Made by a program: the position numbers and the translations under genes
In this document: one piece after another, positions 35,451 through 44,908 of the stretch
Position numbering within the stretch: the first letter of the stretch is position 1
Layout: every line of letters starts with the position of its first letter
Origin: an uncultured Collinsella sp.
GTDB taxonomy: Bacteria; Actinomycetota; Coriobacteriia; Coriobacteriales; Coriobacteriaceae
Assembly: GCA_900541885.1 (NCBI GenBank)
Contig: UQKW01000003.1
Coordinates: 62,001 to 126,000 of the forward strand
DNA: 64,000 nt
Direction of reading: 5' to 3'
The notes under the pieces: model-generated
Told to the model about the DNA's origin: nothing
The model's input: only the letters and a program-made list of their open reading frames with translations
Database searches by the model: none

Positions 35451-35497
35451 CGGCAAACCAAACGCGCGATATGCGCCTATTTAAGTTGGAGGCAACT

Positions 35498-36061
35498 ATG
35501 GGTCTGCTCGATTCGCTTAAGTCCACCTTCACCTCGACCGGCGAGGCGTCCGTTCCGCCCGCAGCAAGCTTCGCTACCCGCGAAGGCGTCATCTATGCCC
35601 CCGTCAACGGCGTGCTCGTCAACCTGAACGAGGTTCCCGACGAGACGATCGCCTCGGGCATGCTTGGCCAGGGCTATGGCATCGAGCCCATTACCGGCAC
35701 CATCTATGCGCCCGCCAACGGCCGCATCGGTGCCACCACTGTCACCAACCACTCCATCGGCATGATCACCGAGGACGGTCTGCGCGTGTTCATCCATGTT
35801 GGCCTGGGCACCGTGGAAATGAACGGCAAGGGTTTTGCCCGCTTTGTCGAGATGGGCGATGTGGTCAAGGCAGGCCAGCCGCTCATCAGCTTCGACCGCG
35901 AGGCCATTAAGGCCGCTGGTCACGAGGACATCGTGACCGTCATCGTCTCCGAGCTCGATCGTCTTAAGAGCATCGACCATGTCGGCGAGTCTGGAACGCT
36001 TATTGGCGGCAACCCGCTCGTCAAGCTTGGCGACCCGCTGCTGGTAGCCAAGACCAAGTAG
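35498..36061 (+). CDS. crr: PTS glucose-family EIIA domain protein
   Basis: Phosphocarrier between HPr and EIIB/EIIC of glucose-family PTS, and in many species a regulatory protein. 187 residues, a stand-alone EIIA. His85 (TNHSIG) and the phosphorylated His100 (FIHVGLGTV) correspond to E. coli His75 and His90. ATG at 35498 follows TTGGAGG by 5 nt; the longer frame to 35417 has no such site and covers the operator. Followed by a terminator, so monocistronic. Confidence 0.92.
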   Translation: MGLLDSLKSTFTSTGEASVPPAASFATREGVIYAPVNGVLVNLNEVPDETIASGMLGQGYGIEPITGTIYAPANGRIGATTVTNHSIGMITEDGLRVFIHVGLGTVEMNGKGFARFVEMGDVVKAGQPLISFDREAIKAAGHEDIVTVIVSELDRLKSIDHVGESGTLIGGNPLVKLGDPLLVAKTK

Positions 36062-36101
36062 CCAGGCCCCGCGCCACACAGCCAAAAAGGCACCTCGTTA
36101 A

Positions 36102-36138
36102 GCGCCCGCGACCATTTGGCCGCAGGCGCTTTTCGTTT
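36102..36138 (+). terminator. EIIA gene terminator
   Basis: Stem GCGCCCGCG (36102-36110) / CGCAGGCGC (36121-36129), one mismatch, followed by TTTTCGTTT. Confidence 0.8.
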
Positions 36139-36188
36139 GAAAAACCATCCCGTCAATGCCTTATCTGTATAGCCCAAATGAGCCGAGC

Positions 36189-36197
36189 TGCTAGAAT
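36189..36197 (+). promoter_or_regulatory. Extended -10 element of the asnS promoter
   Basis: TGCTAGAAT is an extended -10 motif (TGN plus TAGAAT) 47 bp before the asnS start; no good -35 is visible. No T-box features were found in the leader. Confidence 0.45.
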
Positions 36198-36243
36198 ATC
36201 GAACTGTATGGATAACTATCATTCAACCGTTATGGGAGGATAC

Positions 36244-37647
36244 GTGAACCGCACCAAAATCGCGCAGCTCTATGCCGATGCCGAGTCGCTCGGCGGCCAG
36301 ACCGTCACCGTCGCCGGCTGGGTCAAGTCCGTCCGCGACATGAAGAACTTTGGCTTTGTTACGCTCAACGACGGCAGCTGCTTCCGCGACCTGCAGGTCG
36401 TCATGAACCGCGAGGCACTCGACAACTACGACGAGATCGCCCATCAAAACGTCTCGGCCGCACTCATTTGCACCGGCACCGTCAAGCTGACCCCCGATGC
36501 GCCCCAGCCTTTCGAGCTTTCTGCCACCTCCATTGAGGTCGAGGGCGTCAGCGCCCCGGATTACCCGCTGCAGAAGAAGCGCGCAACCGTCGAGTTCCTG
36601 CGCACCCAACAGCACCTGCGCCCGCGCACCAACCTGTTCCGCGCCGTGTTCCGCATCCGTTCTGTCGCGGCTGCCGCCATCCACCGCTTCTTCCAGGAGC
36701 AGGGCTTTGTCTACGTCAACACCCCCATCATCACCACGAGTGACTGCGAGGGCGCCGGCGAGATGTTCCGCGTGACCACGCTCGACCCCAAAAATCCGCC
36801 CCTCACCGAGTCCGGCGAGGTCGACTGGAGCCAGGACTTCTTTGGCAAGCACGCGAGCCTTACCGTGTCCGGCCAGCTCAATGCCGAGAACTTTGCCATG
36901 GCCTTTGGCGACGTGTACACCTTTGGCCCCACCTTCCGCGCCGAAAACTCCAACACCACGCGCCACGCCGCCGAGTTTTGGATGATCGAGCCCGAGATGG
37001 CCTTTGCCGACCTTAACGACTACATGGATAACGCTGAGGCCATGCTCAAGTACGTCCTTAAGGACGTTATGGCCACCTGCCCCGACGAGCTCAACATGCT
37101 CAACAAGTTTGTGGACAAGGGCCTGATCGAGCGCCTGGACCACGTGGCAAACTCCGACTTTGCCCGCGTCACCTATACCGAGGCCGTCGAAATCCTGGAG
37201 CAGGCCGTCGCCGCCGGTCACAAGTTTGACTATCCCGTGAGCTGGGGCATCGACCTGCAGACCGAGCACGAGCGCTTCCTGACCGAGGAGCACTTTAAGC
37301 GGCCGACTTTTGTGACCGACTACCCGGCCGAGATTAAGGCGTTCTACATGCGCATGAACGAGGACGGCAAGACCGTCGCCGCCGCCGACTGTCTGGTTCC
37401 CGGTATCGGCGAGATTATCGGCGGCTCCCAGCGCGAGGAGCGCCTGGATCTGCTCGAGGCCCGCATCAAGGACCTGGGCATGAATCCCGAGCAGTACAAG
37501 TACTACCTTGACCTGCGCCGCTACGGTTCCTGCAAGCACGCCGGCTACGGTCTGGGCTTCGAGCGCTTGGTGATGTATCTGACCGGCGTGGGCAACATCC
37601 GCGACGTCCTGCCGCACCCGCGCACCGTGGGCAACGCCGACTTCTAA
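36244..37647 (+). CDS. asnS: Asparaginyl-tRNA synthetase
   Basis: Charges tRNA-Asn. Class IIb synthetase of 467 residues: N-terminal OB-fold anticodon domain ([19 protein letters not shown]), motif 2 [11 protein letters not shown] and motif 3 [13 protein letters not shown]. The FRAENSNT form and length fit AsnRS and not AspRS. Start GTG at 36244 with GGGAGG 5 nt upstream. Confidence 0.96.
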   Translation: MNRTKIAQLYADAESLGGQTVTVAGWVKSVRDMKNFGFVTLNDGSCFRDLQVVMNREALDNYDEIAHQNVSAALICTGTVKLTPDAPQPFELSATSIEVEGVSAPDYPLQKKRATVEFLRTQQHLRPRTNLFRAVFRIRSVAAAAIHRFFQEQGFVYVNTPIITTSDCEGAGEMFRVTTLDPKNPPLTESGEVDWSQDFFGKHASLTVSGQLNAENFAMAFGDVYTFGPTFRAENSNTTRHAAEFWMIEPEMAFADLNDYMDNAEAMLKYVLKDVMATCPDELNMLNKFVDKGLIERLDHVANSDFARVTYTEAVEILEQAVAAGHKFDYPVSWGIDLQTEHERFLTEEHFKRPTFVTDYPAEIKAFYMRMNEDGKTVAAADCLVPGIGEIIGGSQREERLDLLEARIKDLGMNPEQYKYYLDLRRYGSCKHAGYGLGFERLVMYLTGVGNIRDVLPHPRTVGNADF

Positions 37648-37694
37648 TCGTCGGACGCTAACTCGCGTCGCCACACGCCAACGCTCATCGCACA

Positions 37695-37729
37695 AGCGCC
37701 TCTCGACATCGGTCGAGAGGCGCTTTTTT
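37695..37729 (+). terminator. asnS terminator
   Basis: 13-bp perfect stem AGCGCCTCTCGAC / GTCGAGAGGCGCT with a four-base loop, followed by TTTTT. Confidence 0.93.
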
Positions 37730-37905
37730 CAACAGCATCCGTCAAGCTTTTGGCAAGTTTTTGGTCAGTTGAGCAGGACTGTTGAAAACTCGACCCGCCG
37801 TTTGCCGACGACTACCGACCGCCCAGAGCGCCCTGCGCCCCTGGGAAAGCCCCGCGTCCTAGGCTCCATACCGTCGCCACCCAAAACGGAAAGGACGTGG
37901 ACGCC

Positions 37906-38691
37906 ATGACCGAAACCGCTGTTGAAACTTACGAGACCACGACGAGGGGCGCCGCCTCGATGGCAGCCTATCGCGCCGTTCGCATCCTGCAACTATTAAG
38001 CGAAAACACCGGCGAGGACAAGGCCATGCTTTCCGATGAGTTGATCCGGCGCCTCGCCCATCCCGACGACCCCGCCCGCATGCCCATCTCGGCGGCGCGG
38101 CGCAGCATCTACACCGCCATCTCCGCGCTTCGCCATGCCGGATACGAAATTGAGTACAAACGCGGCGTGGGCTACAAACTTCTTACCCGCCCGCTCACCG
38201 ATGAAGAGATCATCCGGCTCCACGGTATGGTCATGCGCAACCGCTCCACGCCTATCGCTATCCGCAAGAGCATGGCGCAGCACTTAGTTGCCATAGCGAG
38301 TGCCGACGTTCGCGGCTACCTCGATACACCCGAACCCGCTCCAAGCGCAGGCAGCAAGGCTACCAAGGCAACGCGCACGCCCATCAAGCGCATCGACACG
38401 TGCGAGCTCGTCGAGCAGGCCATCGACCACGGAACCACGGTGAGTTTTGATATTTCGAGCGTCACGACACGTGGCGAAACCGAAGCAGCACGGATGACAC
38501 TCCGTCCCTTTGCCATCAAGCAACGAGACGGCATCTCGTATTTGCTGGGAACGGTCTACGACGCCCGAGGCGCCGATGACACGTTGCGTACTGTAGAGAT
38601 TGGCCGAATGAGAAACGTCACCACACGTCTCCTCGACGGCAAGAAGCTCTTCGCCGCCCTAGACGAGGACGACGCCTCCTCCGCCGCATAA
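37906..38691 (+). CDS. Transcriptional regulator, HTH plus WYL-like C-terminal domain
   Basis: 261 residues. Residues 20-95 form a DeoR/HTH_11-like winged helix (VRILQLLSENTGEDKAMLSD, then RRSIYTAISALRHAGYEIEY with a GVGYKL wing). The C-terminal third (VSFDISSV...RPFAIKQRDGISYLLG...VEIGRMRNV) has the strand pattern of WYL ligand-sensing domains. ATG at 37906 with GGAAAGGA 10 nt upstream. Target and ligand unknown; the downstream ABC importer is a neighbour but has its own promoter. Confidence 0.75.
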   Translation: MTETAVETYETTTRGAASMAAYRAVRILQLLSENTGEDKAMLSDELIRRLAHPDDPARMPISAARRSIYTAISALRHAGYEIEYKRGVGYKLLTRPLTDEEIIRLHGMVMRNRSTPIAIRKSMAQHLVAIASADVRGYLDTPEPAPSAGSKATKATRTPIKRIDTCELVEQAIDHGTTVSFDISSVTTRGETEAARMTLRPFAIKQRDGISYLLGTVYDARGADDTLRTVEIGRMRNVTTRLLDGKKLFAALDEDDASSAA

Positions 38692-38760
38692 GGCCCTCCG
38701 CCGCCCATTCGACTACCCGTACCGCCCATCCGATTCTGTATTAAAAAACCCGCCAGGCTG

Positions 38761-38819
38761 TTGTAAAAATGGACATCAGCGCTACTATAGTTCCACTTGC
38801 ACTTTGTCCCAGTGCAGTG
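38761..38819 (+). promoter_or_regulatory. Promoter and overlapping dyad of the ABC importer operon
   Basis: TTGTAA (38761-38766), 16 bp, TACTAT (38783-38788), then an inverted repeat CACTTGCACT (38794-38803) / AGTGCAGTG (38811-38819) just at the expected transcription start. The dyad could be an operator or a 5' hairpin followed by TTTCC; the regulator is unknown. Confidence 0.5.
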
Positions 38820-38851
38820 TTTCCAGCCATTTTTATACTGGGGGTAATGAT

Positions 38852-39832
38852 ATGAAGGACATCACCATCAGCCGCAGGAGCCTTCTGGTCTCCGCCGGCC
38901 TGCTCGCGCTCGCCCCGCTCGCCGGATGCGGCGGCAACTCTGGTTCCGGCTCTGCTGCCGCCGGTTCCGACTACACCATCGGCGTTCTGCAGCTCACCGA
39001 GCACTCCGCACTCGACGCCGCCAACGATGGCTTTGTCAAGGCCATCAAGGAGAGCGGCCTTAAGGTCAAGATCGACCAGAAGAACGCCCAGAACGACCAG
39101 TCCACGTGTAAGTCCATTGCCGACAAGTTTGTGGGCGACAACGTCAACCTGATTTATGCCATCGCCACGCCCGCCGCGCAGGCTGCCGCCGGCGCCACGG
39201 CCGATATCCCCATCGTGGGCTGTGCCATCACCGACTACGCCGCCTCCGGCCTGGTCCAGGACAACGACAAGCCCGGCACCAACGTCACGGGTGCTTCCGA
39301 CCTCACCCCGGTCGCCGAGCAGCTCGAGATGATGCAGAAGGTCCTGCCCGACGTTAAAAAGGTCGGCCTGCTCTACTGCACCGCCGAGTCCAACTCCGAC
39401 GTCCAGATCAAGGCCGCCAAGAAGGAGCTCGACAAGCTGGGCCTCGAGTACACTGACTTCACCGTCTCGAGCTCCAACGAGATTCAGTCCGTCGTCGAGT
39501 CTGCCGTGGGCAAGGTCGACGCGCTGTACTCCCCCACTGACAACACCATCGCCGCGGGCGCTTCGCAGGTCGGCCAGATCTGCAAGGAGAATAAGCTCCC
39601 CTTCGTGACCGGCGAGGAGGGTATGTGCATGGCCGGCGGCCTGTTCACCCTCTCCATCAACTATAAGGACCTGGGCTACGCCGCGGGCGAGATGGCCGTT
39701 AAGATCCTGAAGGGCGAGGCCAAGCCCGAGGATATGCCGATCAAGCACCTCTCGAGCAAGGACCTGGTCGTCGTCAAGAACGACGAGATGGCCGAGGCCC
39801 TGGGTATCGACCTTTCCGCTCTGGACGAGTAG
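38852..39832 (+). CDS. ABC transporter substrate-binding lipoprotein (TrpX-like)
   Basis: 326 residues. Signal peptide with twin arginines (ISRRSLLVSAGLLALAPLAG) and lipobox Cys26, so a membrane-anchored lipoprotein, possibly exported by Tat. The rest is a periplasmic-binding fold of the ABC_sub_bind family (PF04392), which includes the tryptophan/tyrosine importer TrpXYZ. Followed by permease and ATPase genes. The amino acid specificity is inferred from family only. Confidence 0.85.
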   Translation: MKDITISRRSLLVSAGLLALAPLAGCGGNSGSGSAAAGSDYTIGVLQLTEHSALDAANDGFVKAIKESGLKVKIDQKNAQNDQSTCKSIADKFVGDNVNLIYAIATPAAQAAAGATADIPIVGCAITDYAASGLVQDNDKPGTNVTGASDLTPVAEQLEMMQKVLPDVKKVGLLYCTAESNSDVQIKAAKKELDKLGLEYTDFTVSSSNEIQSVVESAVGKVDALYSPTDNTIAAGASQVGQICKENKLPFVTGEEGMCMAGGLFTLSINYKDLGYAAGEMAVKILKGEAKPEDMPIKHLSSKDLVVVKNDEMAEALGIDLSALDE

Positions 39833-39903
39833 CGCCATGCGCGGTAACGCGTCTAGGGCCCGCACGCGCGCCACAGCCGCGTTATTCAATATCTGAGTCC
39901 TTG

Positions 39904-39932
39904 GGGCGAACGCTAAAGACCGGCGTTCGCCC
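39904..39932 (+). terminator. Intra-operon hairpin
   Basis: 10-bp perfect stem GGGCGAACGC / GCGTTCGCCC with a 9-base loop between the binding-protein and permease genes, with a weakly T-rich tail (TGCTTGTTTC). Probably attenuates transcription or protects the upstream mRNA, giving more binding protein than permease. Confidence 0.6.
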
Positions 39933-40036
39933 TGCTTGTTTCGGATGAGACAAAACATCCGTCCGCAGCTCTTTTATGCATTGGTACCGCTATTATGGAA
40001 AATCACGTGTCCACCCTATCCTAGGAGGTATGAAGC

Positions 40037-40960
40037 ATGCTCATTGCATTGCAGGGCGCCGTTTCGCAGGGCGTCCTCTGGGGCATTATGGTGCTTGGCG
40101 TGTTTATCACGTTCCGCCTGCTCGACATCCCCGATATGACCTGCGACGGCAGCTTTGCCCTCGGCGGCTGTGTCTGCGCCGTACTCATCGTCAACAATAA
40201 CGTCGACCCCTTGCTCGCCGTGCTGGCCGGCATGTGCGCCGGCGCCATCGCGGGCGCCGTCACGGGCATCTTGACCACCGTCTTTGAGATTCCCGCAATC
40301 CTCGCCGGAATCCTTACGCAGATCAGTCTGTGGTCCATCAACCTGCGCATCATGGGCAAGTCCAACACGCCCATCCTTGCCAAGGGCACTATCTTCTCAT
40401 CCGTCAGCAACATGACGGGCCTGCCGCAGTCCACTGTTGCCATTATCCTAGGCATTGTGCTGGCCGTGGCCATCGTCGCCATCCTGTACTGGTTCTTTGG
40501 CACCGAGATCGGCTCGGCGCTGCGTGCCACCGGCAACAACGAGTACATGATCCGCGCCCTGGGCGTTAACACCAACACCACCAAAATGATCGCCCTCGTG
40601 CTCTCCAACGCCCTCATTGGCCTTTCGGGTGCACTCATCTGCCAGAGCCAGAAGTACGCCGACATTGGTATGGGCACCGGCGCCATCGTTATCGGTCTTG
40701 CCGCCATCGTCATCGGCGAGGTGCTCGGTCGCCTGCTGCCCGGTGGCCTCACGCAGTTTAGCGTCCGTCTTGCCTCCGCCGTCTTTGGCTCCGTGGTCTA
40801 CTTCCTTATCCGCGCCATCGTGCTGCAATTGGGCATGGACGCCAACGACATGAAGTTGCTCTCCGCCGTGATCGTCGCCGTGGCCCTGTGCGTACCCGTG
40901 GTTTGGGAGCGCTATAAGCTCCGCAGCTCCTACACGAAGGGGGATGAGGCAGATGCTTAA
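40037..40960 (+). CDS. ABC transporter permease (TrpY-like)
   Basis: 307 residues, hydrophobic, about 8 membrane segments. The branched-chain amino acid permease family pattern (TCDGSFALGG early, GSALRATGNNEYMIRALGVN in the cytoplasmic loop) fits the LivH-like permeases that go with PF04392 binding proteins. Start preceded by AGGAGG. Overlaps the ATPase gene. Confidence 0.87.
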   Translation: MLIALQGAVSQGVLWGIMVLGVFITFRLLDIPDMTCDGSFALGGCVCAVLIVNNNVDPLLAVLAGMCAGAIAGAVTGILTTVFEIPAILAGILTQISLWSINLRIMGKSNTPILAKGTIFSSVSNMTGLPQSTVAIILGIVLAVAIVAILYWFFGTEIGSALRATGNNEYMIRALGVNTNTTKMIALVLSNALIGLSGALICQSQKYADIGMGTGAIVIGLAAIVIGEVLGRLLPGGLTQFSVRLASAVFGSVVYFLIRAIVLQLGMDANDMKLLSAVIVAVALCVPVVWERYKLRSSYTKGDEADA

Positions 40961-41747
40961 GCTCTCGCACGTCAAGAAGACCTTTAACAAGGGCACCGTC
41001 ACCGAGAAGCGCGCGCTCACCGGCGTCGACCTCACCCTGAATGACGGCGACTTTGTAACCGTGATCGGCGGCAACGGCGCCGGCAAGTCCACGCTGCTCA
41101 ACATGATCGCCGGCGTGTACCCGCTCGATTCGGGCGTTATTGAGCTCGACGGCACCGACATCTCGCGCCTGAGCGAGTCGCAGCGCGCCAAGTACCTGGG
41201 CCGCGTGTTTCAGGACCCCATGCGCGGTACCGCTGCCGACATGCAGATCGCCGAGAACCTGGCCCTCGCCAAGCGTCGCGGCCAGCGTCGCGGCCTTTCG
41301 TGGGGCGTCACCAAGGCCGAGAAAGATGAGTACGTTGAGCTGCTCAAGCGCCTGGACCTTGGTCTGGACACGCGTCTCAACGCCAAGGTCGGCCTGCTCT
41401 CGGGCGGCCAGCGCCAAGCGCTCACCCTGCTGATGGCCACACTCACCAGGCCGCGCCTGCTGCTGCTCGACGAGCACACCGCGGCGCTCGACCCCAAGAC
41501 GGCCTCTAAGGTGCTCAACCTGACCGAGGAGATCGTCGACGAGAACCACCTGACCACGCTCATGGTCACGCACAACATGAACGACGCTATCCGTCTGGGC
41601 AACCGTCTGATCATGATGCACGAAGGCCACGTGATCTACGACGTGGCGGGCGATGAGAAGAAGTCACTCACCGTAGCCGACCTGCTGCAGAAGTTCGAGG
41701 AGGTCTCGGGCGGCGAGCTCGCCAACGACCGCATGCTGCTGAGCTAA
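40953..41747 (+). CDS. ABC transporter ATP-binding protein (TrpZ-like)
   Basis: 264 residues. Walker A GGNGAGKST, signature LSGGQRQAL, Walker B LLLLDEHTAAL with Glu replaced-type motif DEHTA, and H-loop THNM. DEHTAALD is a usual form for this subfamily. The ATG at 40953 overlaps the permease stop by 8 nt; an ATG at 40944 is possible but has its ribosome-binding site too close. Confidence 0.9.
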   Translation: MLKLSHVKKTFNKGTVTEKRALTGVDLTLNDGDFVTVIGGNGAGKSTLLNMIAGVYPLDSGVIELDGTDISRLSESQRAKYLGRVFQDPMRGTAADMQIAENLALAKRRGQRRGLSWGVTKAEKDEYVELLKRLDLGLDTRLNAKVGLLSGGQRQALTLLMATLTRPRLLLLDEHTAALDPKTASKVLNLTEEIVDENHLTTLMVTHNMNDAIRLGNRLIMMHEGHVIYDVAGDEKKSLTVADLLQKFEEVSGGELANDRMLLS

Positions 41748-41755
41748 CGACTTAG

Positions 41756-41800
41756 AAAACCACCACAAAGGAGACAGGCACCTTTGTGGTGGTTTTTGTT
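41756..41800 (+). terminator. Operon terminator with REP-like loop
   Basis: Perfect 16-bp stem (41756-41771 / 41781-41796; AAAACCACCACAAAGG) around the loop AGACAGGCA, followed by TGTT. The loop resembles the GGGACAGG hairpins in this window, and a degenerate copy is at 47643-47681. Acts as terminator for the ABC operon by shape. Confidence 0.8.
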
Positions 41801-41819
41801 AAGAACTAAGGAGACTGCC

Positions 41820-43847
41820 ATGAAAAGACTCGTCCCCCGCCTTGCGTTAACCGTCTCGTTGTTTGCCGGCGCGCTCGCAGGCATCCCAAGCCTCGCTTTC
41901 GCAGGAAACCTGCCCGCCGCTATTGATGGCTCGGTGACCGTCATGCACACCAACGACATCCACGGCAGCTACAAGTACAGCTACAACGAAAGCAAGGGCA
42001 CCGGCACTGTGGGCTTTGATGGACTGGCGGTTCTCTATAGCGCCCAAAGCAGCGCCCCCGATCTTTTGCTCGATGCGGGCGATACCTTCCACGGGCAGTC
42101 CTTTGCCACCATGAGCGAGGGCAAGAGCATCGCCGAGCTCATGGACACCTTCTACGCCGACGGCTACGACGCGACCACGCCAGGCAACCACGACTGGAGC
42201 TACGGTGCGGACAAACTCCGCACCATGACCGGCTACAGCACCACCGGCACGCCCTTCGCCATGCTCTGCGCGAACGCAAAGTCTACGAGCGGCGTATGGA
42301 GCTCGAGCATCACGAAGACGCTCGATCGCACCTGGGAGGATAGCGAAGATCACTCCACATTCGACTACAAAATCAAGGTCGGCGTCGTCGGAGCCATGGA
42401 TGAGTCGCTAGGTTCCTCGCTGCGCGCGGACCTGGTCGCGGGCACCAGCTTCTCGAGTGCCGCGAACGCCATCAATGCCGAGGCAGAGCAGCTGCGCAAG
42501 GAGGGCTGCGATGTTGTTGTGTGTATCGCGCACACGCTCGACGCAAAGACCTTTGCCACACGGCTCCGTGGCGTCGATGCCCTTATCGCAGGCCACGAGC
42601 ACATCAACCTTAACGAGAAGGTGACGGGAGCCGACGGCAAGACGATCCACGTTGTCGAGGCAGGCAGCGCCTTTGCCGAGGTGGGGCTGCTTTCCATTCC
42701 GTACAAATACGACACGAATGGCACCGAGACGACCGACGATGACACGGTCACGGTCCCTACAGACGACAGCGACGAGAAGCTCTACACCGCCAAGAACGTC
42801 AACGACCTTTTGGCAGACCCCGACAAGGGTTCCGACTACCAAAGCCGCCTTGAAGACGTCCGCAACAAGATCAAGCCGCTCGACGAGGCCTTTGAAAACG
42901 AATCGAACAAGGTGCTCGGCACATCCGCCACCAACTATTTCTACGGCGAGGACGCCGCAGGCACGCATGGTTGGGAAATGGTGCGCACCACCGATTTCCG
43001 CCCCAGCAAGGAGGGCGACACCACCAAGGCCCAGACCATCGGCCACGTGATTTGCGGCTCCTATCTTGCCCTGACGGGCGCGGACCTCGCTATCGAAAAC
43101 GCTGGCGGCATCCGCGGCGGCATCGCGGCGGGCAACGTGACCGCCGGCAACGTCATCGCCGTCTCGCCCTACGGCAACACCGTGGAGACCTGGACCATGA
43201 CCGGCGCGGACTTCCTCGCAGCGCTCGAGCACTCGCTGCAGATCAGCGACGATTGCAACGACAGCTACGAGCTTCAGCAGGCTTATGTGGCGGCCGGTCA
43301 CACCGAGCAGGAGGCGCAAGACAAGTACAAGTGGCGCGATGACTCTGGCAGCGTTCTCTCCTTTGGCGGCATCAACGTGACGATTGATTGGACGCAGCCC
43401 GAAGGCAAGCGCATTGTGAGTGCCACACTCACCAAGGACGGCAGCACGCTCGACCCCGCCAAGGCCTATACCGTCGCCACCAACAACTACATCATCACCA
43501 ACACGACCGACTTCCCCACCTTCGCAAACGCCACCAAGCACACCGAGTGGGGTACCTGCGAGTCAGCGCTAAGGGCGCTGATCGGGCAGAACAGCTGGGA
43601 GAGCAAGATGGCCTCGCTCGCGGGCACCATCAGCTTCGGCTCCGCTGCCGTGGACCCCACGCCCACACCGGCCCCGATGCCTAAGCCCTCGCCTAAGACG
43701 GACACGACGACCACGAAGGTCATCACCAAGACGACGACCGGTAAGCTCGCCGCAACGGGAGACCGCACGCTGGCAGTAGTTGGCGCGTGCCTTATCGGCG
43801 GCATCATCGTCATCATGCTCGGCATTAGCTGGAAGCGTCGACGCTAA
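41820..43847 (+). CDS. Cell-wall-anchored 5'-nucleotidase / cyclic phosphodiesterase
   Basis: 675 residues. Signal peptide (1-30, ending SLAFAG), then a calcineurin-type phosphoesterase domain with HTNDIHG, TPGNHDWSYG and GHEH, then the 5'-nucleotidase C-terminal domain with NAGGIRGG and SPYGNTVETW. C-terminus: a Pro/Thr linker, the sorting signal LAATG (about 643-647), a hydrophobic helix and KRRR. LAxTG signals are cut by class E sortases of actinobacteria, so the enzyme is likely on the wall, releasing phosphate and nucleosides from extracellular nucleotides. Confidence 0.9.
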   Translation: MKRLVPRLALTVSLFAGALAGIPSLAFAGNLPAAIDGSVTVMHTNDIHGSYKYSYNESKGTGTVGFDGLAVLYSAQSSAPDLLLDAGDTFHGQSFATMSEGKSIAELMDTFYADGYDATTPGNHDWSYGADKLRTMTGYSTTGTPFAMLCANAKSTSGVWSSSITKTLDRTWEDSEDHSTFDYKIKVGVVGAMDESLGSSLRADLVAGTSFSSAANAINAEAEQLRKEGCDVVVCIAHTLDAKTFATRLRGVDALIAGHEHINLNEKVTGADGKTIHVVEAGSAFAEVGLLSIPYKYDTNGTETTDDDTVTVPTDDSDEKLYTAKNVNDLLADPDKGSDYQSRLEDVRNKIKPLDEAFENESNKVLGTSATNYFYGEDAAGTHGWEMVRTTDFRPSKEGDTTKAQTIGHVICGSYLALTGADLAIENAGGIRGGIAAGNVTAGNVIAVSPYGNTVETWTMTGADFLAALEHSLQISDDCNDSYELQQAYVAAGHTEQEAQDKYKWRDDSGSVLSFGGINVTIDWTQPEGKRIVSATLTKDGSTLDPAKAYTVATNNYIITNTTDFPTFANATKHTEWGTCESALRALIGQNSWESKMASLAGTISFGSAAVDPTPTPAPMPKPSPKTDTTTTKVITKTTTGKLAATGDRTLAVVGACLIGGIIVIMLGISWKRRR

Positions 43848-43899
43848 GCTACACCGCCGGGCCTTACAGCCCCGCCGCGTAAACCTTATATCGAGCACA

Positions 43900-43931
43900 G
43901 AAGCCCGTCCGAATTTGATCGGACGGGCTTC
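43900..43931 (+). terminator. Terminator after the nucleotidase gene
   Basis: Stem GAAGCCCGTCCGA / TCGGACGGGCTTC with a 6-base loop, tail TTGG. Confidence 0.8.
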
Positions 43932-43976
43932 TTGGTGGGTATCATGGTTGAACGATCATTAGGAGGTTTTCTCTAC

Positions 43977-44795
43977 ATGGAATTGTTTGAGCCGATTCTT
44001 CATTTCTTTGAGCAACGGTGGGTCCACGACATCATCTGGGCCGTCATCTTGGCGATAGGCACCGCCGTCGCCGCCAAGGTCGTATCCAAGACCCTGAACC
44101 ATCTGCTTAACCGAGACGATAACCCGCTTCCGGCATCGAGTATCTTCATCAACATCGCGCGTGCCGTCATCTGGATGATCGGCGGCAGCTTTATCCTCGA
44201 CAACTGCTTTGGCATTAACGCAAACGCCCTCGTCGCCGCTCTTGGCGTCGGCGGCATCGCCATCTCGCTCGGCTTTCAGGACACGTTATCAAACCTTATC
44301 GGCGGCATGCAGGTGACCTTTATGGGCATCATCAAACCCGGCGACAATATCGAGGTCGGCGGCGTGTCGGGCGTGGTCCAGGACATCACCTGGCGTCATA
44401 CGACCATCGAGGACGCCTGCGGGCAGACCATCATCGTCCCCAACTCCAATATCTCCAAGAACACGCTCGTGCATCTGATGCCCTTTGGGCGCGTCGCCGT
44501 GCCCGTTGCCGTAAAGGACACGTCCAAGTGGGCCTCGCTGGACGCACTGGCAGACGAGCTCACCGACGCCACCAAAGCCGCGGTACTTCCCATCTCGGGC
44601 TTTGACAAGGAGCCGTACGTGCTCTTTAACGAGATCGGCGACTTTGGCATCAAGGGCAAGATCATCTTTATCGTCAGCGACGACAGCACCACCTTCACGG
44701 CAGCCGACGCCTGCATCCGAGCCATCGCCCCCATCATTGCCAAACCTGCCAAAAAGGGACAGGTTTATTTTGGCAGGTTTTATCTGGGCAAATGA
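43977..44795 (+). CDS. mscS: Small mechanosensitive channel, MscS type
   Basis: Opens under membrane tension to release solutes in osmotic downshock. 272 residues: three membrane segments, the Gly/Ala-rich pore helix (ALVAALGVGGIAISLGFQDT), then the beta domain with KPGDNIEVGGVSGVVQDITW and VPNSNISKN. AGGAGG lies 11 nt before the ATG at 43977. The last 17 codons, encoding KPAKKGQVYFGRFYLGK, are formed by a hairpin repeat (44742-44790) that continues to the stop, so the native end was probably replaced. Confidence 0.92.
   Translation: MELFEPILHFFEQRWVHDIIWAVILAIGTAVAAKVVSKTLNHLLNRDDNPLPASSIFINIARAVIWMIGGSFILDNCFGINANALVAALGVGGIAISLGFQDTLSNLIGGMQVTFMGIIKPGDNIEVGGVSGVVQDITWRHTTIEDACGQTIIVPNSNISKNTLVHLMPFGRVAVPVAVKDTSKWASLDALADELTDATKAAVLPISGFDKEPYVLFNEIGDFGIKGKIIFIVSDDSTTFTAADACIRAIAPIIAKPAKKGQVYFGRFYLGK
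44742..44790 (+). repeat. GGGACAGG-loop hairpin repeat, copy 3, inside the mscS 3' end
   Basis: Perfect 13-bp stem AAACCTGCCAAAA (44742-44754) / TTTTGGCAGGTTT (44768-44780), loop AGGGACAGGTTTA, then TATCTGGGCA. The loop and tail equal copies 1 and 2 while the stem is longer. It provides coding sequence for the C-terminus of MscS. Confidence 0.75.
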
Positions 44796-44908
44796 GCGGT
44801 TTATTTCTTAATGGCTCGGCCGTCCTTTGCGAACTGTCCCTTTTCGGGCGACCGAGACGATGGTACCATGTTCCATATAGTTGTTTAAACGACTAAAGGA
44901 GCAAATCC

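Noticed and set aside
36130..36243. T-box leader for asnS
   Set aside because: No specifier loop, no T-box sequence and only about 50 nt between the -10 element and the start codon.
36223..37695. A 490-codon minus-strand frame opposite asnS
   Set aside because: Antisense shadow of a full-length synthetase gene.
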